DNA of 64,000 nucleotides from Macropodus opercularis. Taxonomy: Eukaryota; Chordata; Actinopteri; Anabantiformes; Osphronemidae. Position numbers and translations under genes: made by a program. The notes under the pieces are model-generated. The model had not been told where the DNA came from, ran no database searches, and saw only the letters and a list, made by a program, of their open reading frames with translations. Each line of letters starts with the position of its first letter. Within the stretch, counting starts at the first letter, position 1. Location of the stretch: NCBI GenBank assembly GCA_030770545.1, contig CM061106.1:2320001-2384000 (forward strand), in the 5' to 3' direction. Shown here piece after piece: positions 42,814-55,499 of this stretch.

Positions 42814-44631
42814 ATGGAATGATTCCAGTACCACAGCCACGACACATCACATACTATCAACAGAAGCTCCAGGAACACTTCAGTGACAGGTTTCCCTTAG
42901 TCCAAGAAGGCTGGACACAGAAGAAGGACGCACAGAGCTGTACGTCACAGCCACGGGTCACATAGAGATGAACACACAGCATGAAATCCATCAGATGGAA
43001 AAGCCAACAAAGCAAATGGACTCAGAGGATCCGATCCAACCCAGCGACATGTTCAAACACCCCTCTGGAGACGGCAGAGCCGTCAAAACAGTGCTGACCA
43101 ACGGAATCGCTGGAATTGGAAAAACAGTCCTTGTGCACAAGTTCGTGTTGGACTGGGCTGAACAAAGGTCCAGTCAAGACGTGCATCTGATTTTTCCCTT
43201 CACCTTCCGTCAGCTGAATCTACTGATGGGACAGAAGTTTAGTTTGGCAGAGCTCATTCATAAATGTAACCCAGAAACAAAGTCCATCAGCCAAGAGGCT
43301 CTGAATCACATCTTTACAGCTCTACAGTCATCAGGAAACACCAACTATGACAAGAGCGAGTTCAAGCTTCTGTTTGTGTTTGATGGACTGGACGAGAGTC
43401 ACCTTCACCTGAACCTCGATGTTGATGACGTTAGTTCTACTGATGTAACAAAGTCGAATGAAGTAAACGTTCTGATAAAGAAACTCATCAGTGGAAAACT
43501 ACTACGCGCTGCTCGCCTCTGGATCACCACACGACCTGCAGCAGCCAATCAGATCCCTCCTGGGTGCGTTGACATGGTGACAGAGGTCAGAGGGTTCACT
43601 GACCCACAGAAGGAGGAGTACTTCAGGAAGAGGTTCAGAGATGAGCAGCAGGCCACAACCATCATCTCCCACATCAAGACATCACGAAGCCTCCAGATCA
43701 TGTGTCACATCCCAGTCTTCTGCTGGATCACTGCTACGGTTCTGGAGGATCTGCTGAGAACCAGAGAGGGAGGAGAGCTGCCCAAGACCCTGACTGAGAT
43801 GTACACAGAGTTCCTGAAGTTTCACGTGAAGCAGACTAAAGAGAGGTACGGACCAGAACAGAGCATCACGTACATCAAGTCATTAGCAAAACTGGCTTAT
43901 GAGCAGCTGGATAAGGAAAACTTGATCTTCTATGAGAACGATCTGAAAGAGAGCGGCATCGATATCAGTGGAGCCTCAGTGTGTTCAGGAGTGTTCACAG
44001 AGATCTTTAAAGAAGAGCGAGGGAAGAAGGACGAAGTCAAGATGTTCAGCTTTGTTCATCTGAGTGTTCAGGAGTTTCTGGCTGCTGTTCATGTGATGCT
44101 GTGTTTCAACAACGGCAACACAAATGTGATGTCTTTGCCACGATGGAACCTGCTTTTATGGAAAACATCTCTGACTGTGATTCACAGGTTTGCTATTGAC
44201 CAGGCCTTACAGAGTCCAAATGGACACCTGGACCTGTTCCTCCGCTTCCTCCTGGGACTTTCACTGGAGACTAATCAGACTCTACTACAAGGTCTGATGA
44301 CCCAGACAGGAAGTAGCTCACAGACCAATCAGGAAACAGTCCAGTACATCAAGGAGAAGCTCAGTGAGGATCTGCCTGCAGAGAGAAGCATCAACCTGTT
44401 CCACTGTCTGAATGAACTGAATGATGGTTCTCTAGTGGAGCAGATCCAACAGAACCTGAGATCAGGACGTCTCTCCACACATGAACTGTCTCCTGCTCAG
44501 TGGTCAGCTCTGGGCTTCATCTTACTGTCATCAGAAGAAGATCTGGACGTGTTTGACCTGAGGAAATACTCTGGTTCAGAGGAGGCTCTGCTGAGGCTGC
44601 TGCCAGTCGTCAAAGCATCCAACAAAGCTGT
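42814..44631 (+). pseudogene. NLRC3-like receptor, FISNA-NACHT exon, frameshifted
   Basis: The large exon begins after TTTGCTCCAG. It encodes the FISNA segment (YYQQKLQEHFSDRF at about 42850) and then NACHT: Walker A GIAGIGKT at about 43107, Walker B-type LLFVFDGLDESH at about 43370, and LWITTRPAAANQIPPG as the sensor-1 region at about 43520. A winged-helix part ending in FSFVHLSVQEFLAA (about 44047) follows. NACHT modules oligomerise on activation. The frame entering from the acceptor meets TAG at 42963-42965. The NACHT frame is offset from it, with coding similarity switching frame near 42925, so one small indel breaks FISNA. An ATG at 42968 would give a NACHT-only protein. The donor is GCTGT|GTAAGT, phase 2. 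Confidence 0.85.
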
Positions 44632-47267
44632 GTAAGTCCTCACATGACTGAAATGTGTATCAACAGCCTGGAGTTGTCCTCAGCCAGAGACGTCTGCAGC
44701 TGAGCTGAATGATTCATCTACACATTAGACACATTAACAGCTTGAACGTGTGTTAATAGAACTAAAGCCTGTTGAAGTGAGACAACACACTGGAATCATG
44801 GAAACAGATTCCAGACAGTTGAGAGTAACAGCAACAGCAGAGGAGAGTGAACATCAGTAGTTCAGTCAATGACTGAGTCTCTGGTTCCTTCCTGAACCTT
44901 GAATAATAACTAACAGGGTGATCAAGGCACCTGGTCACTGACCTTTGACCCCTGCCTCTGTTTGCTCTCTGTTAAATGTAGACGTGACACAGAAAGTGAA
45001 GTATTGAAGCATTAATCACTGATCCAGCTGCTGTGTTTGCATTGACTGTCTCAACCTGACAGAGATCACACATCTGGACTGATGCCTGCAGGAACCAGAT
45101 GATGTTCTGGTCTGGCTGCTCAGGTGTAGGACCAACACCTGGCATCACACACAACACACTACATGATACTACTACTAATCACAGTCACGCTCCAGGTATA
45201 AAGCAGGTCAAAGTGGTTTCTATCCATCATCCAGTCTTGACTCAGATCTCAGTAGGCTGCAGCATAATGTGACAGAATAAAGCTGCTGTGACCAGTAATG
45301 AGTAAATCAATCTACATTAACAAAAGGTCAACAATAGTTTATCATTAAACATTAAATACATGAGTAAAATGTTCAGTTCAGTTTATTTAAGGAGCCATTA
45401 GACAACAGAGCAGCATCAACAGAACACAGGCAGGTCGTTGGTTCTGCATCTGCTCCTGGAAAGTCTGACTGGAATCTACACACAGGTTGTTCCTACGCAG
45501 GTGGTCACATGGTCGTCTGGCTACGACTTCAAGGGTTTAGAAAGAAAGAGCAGATTAGATGTTGGCCTATAGCTGCTAGTTCTCCAGGGTTTAGAGCAGG
45601 TTTGTTCAGTGAAGGTTTGACCACAGCAGCCTGAAAAGCCTGAGCTACGTAGCAGAGACTGGTTGGTTGGATTCAATGTGGACGTGCTGATGAACGGAAG
45701 AACTTCTGTGAGTGATCTAGTTGGGACTGAGTCTAAGAGACAAGCAGTCAGACAGAGTCACCAGCAAATGAATCAATGTCTCTAATGGTTCCAATGTTCT
45801 AAGGAAAGAAACCCATGAAGTCACTGCTGCTGGTGTTTGAAGCTGCTCTGGGTCAACACAGCTATGACTCTTACTCAGTCTGGCGCCAGAGCTGAACAGA
45901 AACCTGGACCTGTTTTAATCCTCATTCACTGGCTGTTTCTCTGCTTCCATGGACTAATCATGGTCAGTCACACACACTGGACTTTGTTCATTGTATATAA
46001 GCAGCTTCACACATCATTCATCCTGCTGCAGCCAGGTTTCAGTAAATCTACTAAATATTACGTCTCTGTTAGTAAATGACTTGATGAGTGACCTTCACAT
46101 AGACCACGTTTCATTAACTCTTGTGTTTTCTTGTATAGGAGATGTTCCTTCCTACAAACTCACCATCACCCCTCACATAGCACATCACACATCACATTCA
46201 CATAGCTCTGCCTTCTAAATGCACATCTGGCTGTAGAATGAACCACTTGGTACCAACAGCCACATTAACACTGTTCAACAGGCCAAAGGCGAGTGGACGC
46301 CCAGATGGCGCAGAGACAGATGGGAAGTGTCCTCCAGAGAGACAGACGCTCCTCTCTCTCCAGTTACTCCTCCTCTGAAGCTGAATACCCTTCATGACCA
46401 AACTAAAACAACCACAACTCCCCAAACAGAGTAGAAGGAAGGACTCTCTCAGAGAAAGCAACAGGCTGGAGGGACTCACTAGATTTACTGGACTCAAGAC
46501 TTAACAGGCTTGAAAATGGCTCAGAACAGGCTTGAGGAGCAGATGATGTGGTCAGAACAGAGACTAAACATAGATTGTGACGCTGGTTAGAGCAGATATA
46601 ACCATGTAAAGGTGGAGGAGAATGGGAAACAAACCCTTGTTGTTGGACTGAGACCGAAGCTAAGAAGAATTCAACCAGACAGAGTGAGGTTCAAACCAAT
46701 AAATGGTGACTTAAATCTCTCTAAGGCAAAGATTTGAAGTCACCTCTACACCAGAAATGCAAAGAACGTTAAGACAAACACAATAAAGTGACAGAATTAA
46801 CATCTAGGGACGGTCTGACTAGAAACTAGAAGAACTGGTTAAATGTTCGCCATGTGTTGGTGTCCTCCACCTCCATGTTGTCTTCATACCCAGCAAACCA
46901 CAGCATCACACTGAGCAGCACAGACTCCAACCATCAGCACCTTGGGAGGTCCAGTGGTCCTCTCCACCAGTTCTGGTAGCTTCTGCCTCTGCACCACATC
47001 TCCCTGGTTCTAGGTGTGGTTTCCCTCTTGCCAACAGGGAGCTCACCCCACCTCCTTTCCTGCTGCTCTGGAGTCTGTCAAGTCTGCCCCATCAGCATGA
47101 AGCTACTACCTCTGAACAAACAGCATCACCTTTATTTAGTGATGTCCACAGAGTAACAGTGAGCAGGTTTCTGTCCCATGGGTCACTGATAGTCCAGGAA
47201 GCAGTGGCCTCTCTGAGCCAGTACCCACACTCCTGGTAGTTTCTCTCTGTCTCTGACTGTTTTTCAG
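44632..47267. other. NLR intron between NACHT and LRR exons
   Basis: No gene is recognised in this 2.6-kb intron. Open frames are short and lack family features. Confidence 0.5.
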
Positions 47268-47441
47268 GCTCAGTGGCTGTAACATCTCAGAAAGAGGCCT
47301 TGAAGCACTGTCCTCAGTTCTCAGCTCTCAGTCCTCTAGTCTGAGAGAACTGGACCTGAGTGACAACAACCTGCAGGATTCAGGAGTGATGCTACTTTCT
47401 GCTGGACTGGAGAACCCACAGTGTCATCTGAAAAGTCTCAG
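47268..47441 (+). pseudogene. NLR LRR exon 1, donor site lost
   Basis: A 174-nt exon (58 codons, phase 2 in and out), the standard size of fish NLRC3-like LRR exons. It starts after TTTTTCAG and encodes LSGCNISERGLEALSSVLS followed by LRELDLSDNNLQDSG. Leucine-rich repeats form the ligand-sensing or autoinhibitory part. The sibling exons end CTGAG|GTCAG; here the same place reads CTCAG|GACAG, so the GT of the donor is gone. This predicts failed splicing. Confidence 0.8.
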
Positions 47442-48901
47442 GACAGGATGTGTTCAACGTGTAAACGATGAGCTACAGCCTCACTGTTATTTAACATTTG
47501 GTTCATCACGTCTCTCTTCAAATACATTAAACACGTAGGGTTTCTAGTGTCAGTAGTTAAGGCCACATTTTGGTTTGGTTTAAATGAAAAGACACAGACA
47601 GGAAAATAAATCTAATGAGAATCTGTTATTACAAAATCTATAAAGGCATAAAATATAATATTTATATAAAGGCAGCATATTTGACTAATACACCACAGAG
47701 ATATTGTTGCAGTAGCTCAAACAGGACCAGGGCAGGGCCCAGATGCAGAAAGAGACGGAGACTAATCTCAAGTGACCAGATATAGTTCAGATAACAAACA
47801 CTGAGGAAACAGAACGGAAACTGCAACACTCTGAACAGGACTGACTCAAAGGTTCTGAGAGAACCAGAGACGACAGTAACAGACCTATGACGTCAATGAA
47901 TCCCTGAACACCAGAACAAAACAATCACTGCACACGACAGGAGAAGAGCAGCCAATAGAAAACTAGAACACAAAGCAGCTGCTAGAGCAGGAAGCTGACA
48001 AGGTGAAGCCAACACCTGAGACTAACTCAACTCTAACCCACAAGAGTTAACCAAAGCAACGAACCGAGCTAGAGGCCAAGGGACAGGACGAGGGACAGCA
48101 CAAGCAGAGACACAGACCAGGTTAGACTGGTTGGTTGTAGAGTCTAACAGCAGTGGATGAAGGATCTGTGGCACCGCTCCTTCCTACACTGACTCTGGAT
48201 CAGTCTCCACTGAAGGAGCTGCTCAGAGCCTCCACTGTCTGATGCAGTGGCTGAGAAGCATTGAATACTTAGTATAACACTGAAAGAATGAGAGTTCAGT
48301 AGCTCTTAAAGTCAATCAATGTAAATAACCCAGAGTGCTTTCATTGTTTAATTGATTTCTTGTCACGGACAGTTTTAAGTTTGAGCTGTGTGCTTTTATT
48401 TTGTCGTTTTCAACTTCCTGTGCAGTTTCGCTACAGGCAGCCATTCGGGAAGAGGCTCAAGCTCTTACGGTCCCTTACGGTCGCTTACAGTAGATAATGG
48501 TAACTGTTGGTAATGGTAATAAATAAGGAAATAAAAAATAGCGAAACGACCAGTAAAGTTTCATTCTTGCTCAGGGGGCCTGCTACAATAAACATTCAGC
48601 TACAGACCAGTGCAGAGATGTTTCAGTCCCAACCATTTGAATACAGGATCCAATGAGGTGAAACCAGACACAACTCAAACCAGCACAAACCAAAACACTT
48701 CCCACCTGGAAAGAACAGGCAAAAATCCCTTGTGATCCATGTGAAGTGAACCATTTCTTTGTCTTTGGGCTTTTCAACATGAACATCACTGATCAGGACA
48801 AATCTGACTGGTTATTAATGATTCATCTACACGATTAGACACTAAATGGTTTCAAGCTGACTCTTTGTTTTCTACTGTTTCATCTTTGGTTCTTTATTCA
48901 G
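47442..48901. other. NLR intron with antisense LINE fragment
   Basis: Contains a reversed LINE 3'-end fragment at about 48120-48275, matching the family at 17005-17100 (GGTTGGTTGTAGAGTCTAAC, then GGCACCGCTCCTTCCTACAC). 48350-48590 is an unrecognised stretch with TTACGGTC-type short repeats. No gene is seen. Confidence 0.5.
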
Positions 48902-49075
48902 ATTGAGTTGCTGCAGGTTGTCAGAGATCAGCTGTGATTCTCTGGCCTCAGCTCTGAAGTTCAACTCATCACATCTGACACAACTGGACCTGAGTAACAA
49001 CATCCTGCAGGATTCATCAGTGAAGCATCTGTGTGGTTTTCTGGAGAATCCTCACTGTCGACTGGAGACTCTGAG
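48902..49075 (+). CDS. NLR LRR exon 2, intact
   Basis: A 174-nt exon between TTTATTCAG and GAG|GTCAGA, phase 2 at both ends. It encodes SCCRLSEISCDSLASALKF and then LTQLDLSNNILQDSS, two leucine-rich repeats. No lesion is seen. It is closely related to exon 49597-49770, including the flanking intron, so the two arose by tandem duplication of a block of roughly 700 bp. Confidence 0.8.
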
Positions 49076-49596
49076 GTCAGACTCCATGTTTTAGTTCTGT
49101 GTAGATTAATGTGATGTGAACGTTGTGCTGACGCTAAACTGCAGACATGAGGCTGATGTTCTACTGATCCACACTGAGGGTCTCCATGGCAACGACTGCT
49201 TTCTTCTTCTGTGGTTTGATCAGTTTGCTGTTTATTTTAGTGTCATTCAATCTTTCTTTTATATTTTTTATTTATTATGTTTAATCAGTCAGAAAACAAA
49301 AAATCTGTGACCAGTAGCTGATGCTCCAACACTTTTCTAAGGCTCCATAATGTTGGTTCTGACTCAATGTTCAAACCCAAGATGCCGTAATCAGAAGTTC
49401 TGGATCTGCTTGTTTGACTGGTTCCATCAGTTTGTCTCGATTAAATGATTCCTCAGTAACAAATGTTTCTGTGAGCTTCTAGTTTCTAAACCTCTACTTC
49501 CTGAAGCGTCTTCAGCTCCAAACACACGATGAGACACTGAATGGTTTCAAGCTGACTCTTTGTTTTCTACTGTTTCATCTTTGTTTCTTTATTTAG

Positions 49597-49770
49597 ATTG
49601 AGTTGCTGCAGGTTGTCAGAGATCAGCTGTGATTCTCTGGCCTCAGCTCTGAAGTCCAACCCGTCACATCTGACCCAACTGGACCTGAGCTGGAACATCC
49701 TGCAGGATTCATCAGTGGAGCGTCTGTGTGGTTTTCTGGAGAGTCCTCACTGTCGACTGGAGACTCTGAG
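49597..49770 (+). CDS. NLR LRR exon 3, intact
   Basis: A 174-nt exon after TTTATTTAG, ending GAG|GTCAGA, phase 2 at both ends. It is nearly identical to the preceding LRR exon (SCCRLSEISCDSLASALKS, LTQLDLSWNILQDSS). About 110 bases of intron after the donor also match, as does the intron before the acceptor. No lesion is seen. Confidence 0.8.
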
Positions 49771-49888
49771 GTCAGACTCCATGTTTTAGTTCTGTGTAGA
49801 TTAATTTGATGTGGATGTTGTACTGACACTAAACTGCAGACATGAGGCTGATGTTCTACTGATCCACACTGAGGGTCTCCATGGTAAC

Positions 49889-50285
49889 TGTTACAACTCA
49901 CGTACTCTAACTCACTTGAGTACCAGGGGTAGTAGACGTCTGAGCCCCTGGTACTACCTCAAATTGCCACTAGATGGCGCCAAAACTCCCAAGAGGGGAG
50001 AGCTCAATCTCTGGAGCCTTCTTTCCACTCCGCAAAACTCGAACTACACAAAGGGGCTGCTCAACCAAGAGCCTGTGCCCACACTACAAACAAACATGGG
50101 GAATCCAATTGCACAACCCAGACTCGAGTGGACGACAAAACTGAGGACCTTAAATATACTACAAACAGGAAATGAAAACCAGGTGAAAACAATGAACAGA
50201 AAACAGGGAGTGACGAAAAACAAAAACCAACAAAGAACAGGGAACAAGGGCGCCCTCCAGTGGCTGGAGGGCCAAAACCATCACA
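49889..50285 (+). mobile_element. Solo LTR, 397 bp, 5-bp target duplication
   Basis: Begins TGTTACAACTC and ends ACCATCACA, flanked by GTAAC on both sides (49884-49888 and 50286-50290). The paralogous intron at about 49186-49205 shows the empty site (CCATGGCAACGACTGC). The termini resemble those of the nested LTR at 11530-11909. It is related to the LTR-element DNA at 40913-41155. Small open frames inside it are not genes. Confidence 0.92.
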
Positions 50286-50399
50286 GTAACATCTGGTTTC
50301 TTCTTCTGTGGTTTAGTCTGTTCAAAGTTTATTTTAGTTTCATTCAATCCTTGTTTCATTATTTTATTTATTTTTTATTTATTATGTCATATCAGTTTC

Positions 50400-50628
50400 C
50401 TCCCACAGTCCAAAGACATGCAGTTAGGTCAACTGGAAAAAATGCGTAAATTGCCCGTAGGTGTGAGTGTGTGCGTGACTGGTTGTGCGTCTACATGTGT
50501 GGCCCTGCGACAGACTGGCGACCTGTCCAGGGAGAACCCTGCCTCTCGCCAGCTGGGATAGGCTCCACCACGCCCGCGACCCCTGCAAGGAAGAAGCGGT
50601 GGAAGATGAAGGAATGAATGAATGTTTA
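50400..50628 (+). repeat. Teleost short dispersed repeat
   Basis: Starts CCCACAGTCCAAAGACATGC and includes AATTGCCCGTAGGTGTGAGT, GGCGACCTGTCCAGGGAGAA and CAGCTGGGATAGGCTCCACC, ending in a GAATGAATGAATG run. This order is a very common fish interspersed repeat, probably LINE-tail derived. It sits in the LRR intron of the NLR locus. Confidence 0.75.
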
Positions 50629-50941
50629 ATCAGTCAGAAAATATCAAATCTGTGACCAGTAGCTGATGCTCCAACACTTTTCTAAGGCTCCATAACGTTG
50701 GTTCTGACTCAACATTCAAACCCACGATGCCATAATCAGAAGTTCTGGATCTGCTTGTTTGTCTCGTTCCATCAGTTTGACTCCATTAAATGTTTCCTCA
50801 GTATCAAATGTTTCTGTGAGCTTCTAGTTTCTAAACTTCTACTTCCTGAAGCTTCTTCGTCTCCAAACACACGATGAGACACTGAATGGTTTCAAGCTGA
50901 CTCTTTCTTTTCTACTGTTTCATCTTTGTTTCTTTATTAAG

Positions 50942-51108
50942 ATTGAGTTGCTGCTGGTTGTCAGACACCAGCTGTGATTCTCTGGTCTCAGCTCTGAAGT
51001 CCAACCCGTCACATTTGACACAACTGGACCTGAGAGGAAACAACCTGCAGGATTCATCAGTGAAGCCGCTTTGTGACCTGGTCCAGACTGTTGACTGGGG
51101 ACTCTGAG
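50942..51108 (+). pseudogene. NLR LRR exon 4, 7-nt short and frameshifted
   Basis: Homologous to the other LRR exons from ATTGAGTTGCTGC onward (LTQLDLRGNNLQDSS) but 167 nt long instead of 174. The missing seven bases fall near 51080-51095, after KPLCDLVQ, and shift the frame into a TGA at the exon end. The acceptor is TTATTAAG, weaker than the CAG/TAG of its siblings. The donor GAG|GTCAGT is intact. Confidence 0.75.
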
Positions 51109-51559
51109 GTCAGTAGAGGTTGGAGTCAGTCTGTGCTGCTTCCATCAGTCTTGTTAACTCAGTCAGTGTCACAGCAGAGATTCCAGTGTTTTCTGTAAAG
51201 CTCCAACCTTCTCAGTGAAGCTGTGGCAGAAAGACAGAGACAGAGAGAACAGTCAGCATCAGATCAGCCAGAAGCTTGTTGTGATCATGAAGACGACTGT
51301 TGTAGTTGTGTCAGCTGATGTTTCCAAGCAGAGAAGATGTTGGTCACCACACAGTTATTCTGTCTTTCATGGACCAACAGGAAGTTGTCACTAAACCAAT
51401 GACTCAGCAGTTTGAGCGGTTGCTCAAGATGGAATCTTGAACATAACACAATTTAGAAACGATGAATAAAGTCAGAGTGATGTTAATCCTTCAAATGTGA
51501 TTTGATACTGACTACATTATAATTAAACATAAATTCTCTAATGAACTAAGTGGAAAGTG

Positions 51560-51960
51560 TAGTGGTCAGAGGTGTCCCAACTCAAAATAATTCATACCGA
51601 GACAGCACAAGGTTCAGCCAGTCAAATGTGAATTTATTCTCAGGGCCTCGATGAAGGAATGTAAAGGCAGACATGTGAAGTTATCTTCTGGTCACAGAAA
51701 AACAAGTTGTCTCTAAGGCAGGCAAAGAACTCTCCCCTGTGAGATTTTTAGGGAGCGGTTTTAATCCTGAACCTGCATTAGTCCAAATGCAAATATATTA
51801 CGATTACCAAGTACCAAATTGTTTTTCCCGAATTGTTTTGGTTCTACAGGCCAGACATCCTCTGAGCCGCCGCATGGCCAGCAAGCGTCCTGTACAATCA
51901 GATTTCCTGGAAATAAACAAGACCTAAACAATGTCTATTCTACTCTAAATGTATCCTAAA
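51560..51960. repeat. Dispersed repeat, copy 2 (pair with 16150-16600)
   Basis: Same orientation and order of landmarks as 16150-16600. It lies in the intron before the short pre-B30.2 exon. The formal family is unknown. The rest of 51109-52592 shows only a short hairpin at about 52422-52453 (GTGAAGCCTT ... AAGGCTTCAC). Confidence 0.6.
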
Positions 51961-52592
51961 CCCACTAACACATACTAATGTTTTCCACTACAATTTTAAC
52001 AGGTCCTACCATCACATCGGTCTCCTCTAATAGTGATAATTGAAACAACTGAACATTCTTGATCTTGTAGTTCTGAGATTTAGTGTCACATATAAGAGAC
52101 AGTGAATCACAACTAGAACATGTTAGCATCATCATTACAATCTGTCAAACAAGGAAAACTCATTGTTGTTCAGTTTATTAATAAGTTTCTGATTGAATGT
52201 TTTATCATCAAACAGCTGTTTTCACATTGTGTCTGTACTGCGCCAACAAATTTGAGCCCAGATCAGATTAAGCCACAAAGTCTGTGTGTAGTGATGAGTC
52301 TCCAGTAGCTGTAGGTGAACTAGACTAGACTCCAGTTTCCTGCTTCCTGTGGCGTCACATTAGTTTGGTGGTGACAGAGTGAGACTGAAAGCAGGAGTCT
52401 GACACCAAAACTGATCTTCAGCAGAGAAGTGAAGCCTTATCTTGGAAGAAAAGGCTTCACTACAATTCCTTAGTATCTGCTGAATGTCCATCCCTACATA
52501 CAAGCCTCAATCTGAACACAATCCTAGAACAACATGAGAGCCATGTAATGTCCATGTCTGCATGTGCTGGTCTGACCCCGTCCTCCTTTCAG

Positions 52593-52639
52593 GGTGGAGC
52601 CTGGTGGAGTCCGATGTTTGAGACCAGGTCTGAGGAAGT
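52593..52639 (+). CDS. NLR short exon before B30.2
   Basis: A 47-nt exon after CCTTTCAG, ending AAGT|GTAAGT, encoding VEPGGVRCLRPGLRKY across the junctions. A short exon of this kind, with a VEPGGVR-like motif, links LRRs to the B30.2 domain in fish NLRC3-like genes. Phases match both neighbours. No lesion is seen. Confidence 0.75.
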
Positions 52640-52784
52640 GTAAGTGTGTTTTAATGAGACTGATGAAACAAAGCAGCAACATTCAACCATCTTCAAACTG
52701 TCACATCACTGATGTCATGAGTCATCATCAAACTGATGAGAGATGAATAACTGCAGCTGGATTGTGTCTTGTTCTCTCCATCAG

Positions 52785-53274
52785 ATTTCTGTCAACTCAC
52801 CATTGACACAAACACAGTGAACCGAAAACTACGACTGTCTGACAACAACAGGAAGGTGACACACGTGGAGGAGGATCAGTCGTATCCTGATCATCCAGAC
52901 AGATTTGACACGTGTCCTCAGCTGCTGTGTAGTAATGAACTGACTGGTCGCTGTTACTGGGAGGTTGAGTGGAGAGGAGAGGTTGATATATCAGTAAGTT
53001 ACAGAGGAATCAGAAGAAGAGGAGACAATAAAATCTGTGTGTTTGCACGCAACAATCAGTCTTGGAGTCTGTACTGCTCTGACACTGTGGGTGGTTACTT
53101 ATTATTAGAGTCTCAGTGTTTGTGGACTGTCCTGCTGGTTCTCTGTCCTTCTACAGAGTCTCCTCTGACAAACTGATACACCTCCACACCTTCAACACCA
53201 CATTCACTCAACCTCTGTATCCTGGGTTTGGAGTCTGGTCTCCTGGTTCCTCAGTGTCTGTGTGTGATGTGTAG
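52785..53274 (+). pseudogene. NLR B30.2 (PRY-SPRY) exon, frameshifted
   Basis: Starts after CTCCATCAG. It encodes a PRY-SPRY domain: FCQLTIDTNTVNRKLRLSDN (PRY), then HPDRFDTCPQLL and ELTGRCYWEVEW (SPRY core). Similarity continues to about 53105, then resumes in another frame near 53125 with DCPAGSLSFYRVSSDKLI and runs to a TAG at 53272-53274. In the first frame a TGA at 53174-53176 ends translation within the domain. B30.2 domains bind proteins or pathogen components in TRIM and fish NLR proteins. The single frame change makes the domain incomplete unless it is a sequencing indel. Confidence 0.8.
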
Positions 53275-55460
53275 TAGTGAGAGTGTGGTTGTGTCAGAGA
53301 AACGTTGTCTCTGTTGATCACATAGTTCAGTCTGTTCATGTTTGTCTCGTTTTCAGATTCATGTATTGAATCAGTTTCTTTCTGAACCAGTTGTAAATGA
53401 TTCCTTGTCAACTTCTTCCTCTTCCTTTAAAGATGGAAGCTCAGATTATTCCAGGATGTAAATGTTGATGACTTGTTGTAAAGTTGTTTTCCAGTGAGTA
53501 TCAGGATGTTTTCTCTTTGTTTGAAGCTCAGTTCAGGAGGCAGAGCAATGAATGTTTTAAAACAGGGTTTTAATGTTGGGTTCATGTACAAACCAACCTG
53601 TTCCACTGATATTGACTGAATTCCTGCTCCAGACTCAAACCAGTTCACTCCAGCATCAACTGGGTCAGTGTCAGGGGTCCAACAGGCAGATGTGGATCTT
53701 TTCAGGCTGGTTCCTCTTGACGCTGAATCGCTGCTCTCACCAATGACGGTGCACAGCGTCGTAGCTCCAAGCTGCTCGGCTGCTGCAACACATCAACCAG
53801 TGAAAAGCTCCTTCACACCTGACGTTGTGACAGAGGCCACAGCTTCCTGTTAAAATGCTGAACTGACATGCGAAGGAGTGAAGAACTACATGTGCCAGTT
53901 GTCAGCACAGTAGATTGTTTGTGGCTCTTTTACTTCCTCAACATGAAATAAAACCATTGTGTGATTGAGGAAACAACTTCTTGGGCCTTTTGTTGCTCGT
54001 CTTTCTTCTCCTCCACCTACAGGCTCCTGAGCCGTCGCCTCTGCTTCTCTGCTCAGACTCTTCCTCCATCTAGTGCTCATCACTACATTCTGCGTCTCCT
54101 CTGGCCTGATTGTGTTGAACTTGAACCTAAGGCAAATCTGTGGGTGTTTTGAGGTTGAGCTCACTCTACACAGAGCCTGTTACTGTGAATCTGCAGCTGA
54201 GCTGCCAGTTACCACTTTAGCTGCACGGGCCAGTTTTCAGTCCTTAATATCATTAAACACCAAACAAAGTGGAAAAATCACTGATTTATATTCAAAGTAT
54301 TTACTGCAAGTCCAAAATTGAGGTTTTCTAACAGTTGAATAAGCTTTTCTGGTGGCTCACAATGATGATGGTGATGAAGTAGTTTCTGTTGAAAGGTTCT
54401 GACGTGAAGGTTGAATCTGTTTCTGAGTTCAGTTCCAAACATCATTGCCCCCGAGGCAGCGTGAACAGAAGGACGTGTGATATAGTTTGATAGAAACACC
54501 ACAGTGACGCGTTCACTGACCTTTACAGCGTTCAGGCGCGTGAACAGACAGAGCAGATGGGCCACAGTGGTTGAACGGCTTCTGTCCAACCAGATCAAAC
54601 CAGACTCAGTCAAAGGCTCCTCAGACGCTGCTGCTGCTGCTGGAAGCCACTAGTTTGATTATTAGAAGCTGGGTTTGATGATGCTGATGTTCACAGAGCT
54701 GGACATGAACATGTTCAAATAAAACTATGTGTGTGTTTAGGTCTGGAAGAGACGCGTTAAACACAGTGAAGCATCACACACATCCCAGCTTGATGCTGCT
54801 TTACCTGGTAGACAGTCAGCATCAGACAGGATGGAGTCACAGCTCTGCTCGTCTCACTCTGGAAGCAGCAGCTCACTGCTCAACTCAAGCTGGTGTCAGT
54901 TAGAAGCTCTTTCATCAGGTTGATGGAGTTTCTATGTTCTCTGTTATTTACAGACACAACCTCACAGCTGTTGATGTGACGACATCACAAGACTAAACAT
55001 CTGATTCAGTTAGAAACAACTAAATGGACCATTTACTGCATTTCACTGCAAAACTCAACCAACGTCTAGTGACACGGAAAACAAAGCTTTGCTCTCAGAT
55101 GTTTTCATTGTGTTTATCTGCTTGTTCATGTTGTGTCTCTGCTCTTTGAGTTGTGTACGTTGTGTTTGAATCCTCATTAAACTAAGGATTCTGAGTTCAG
55201 CTGCAGCTACAAACTGTCTTTAGTCCCATTATTGTGTGTTGGTCAGTGTGAATCATTGTGGAGCTGAGAGCCCACAGCTCTGCTCTCTGTGATGCTCATT
55301 AATCATTAATGGATCAGTAATGAGGACAACATTAAATGGTCTTTAACTAGATGACAGTAGCTGCACAATTCAGCAGTCGGCCCCTAGAAAAGACCACATC
55401 TCTGTGTTTCTGTTCACAATCACATCACATGGATCAAACTGCTCAAATGTGAAGCTCTGA
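53275..55460. other. NLR 3' flank and intergenic
   Basis: No further exon is recognised. AATAAA-type signals occur near 53946 and 54718. Open frames here are short and lack family features. Confidence 0.45.
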
Positions 55461-55499
55461 TTGTTTGACTTCTCTCATTTTTATATTTCACATATTCTC

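Noticed and set aside
45837..46218. Short ORFs inside the NACHT-LRR intron
   Set aside because: No domain, no conservation cue, and within an intron of a clear gene.
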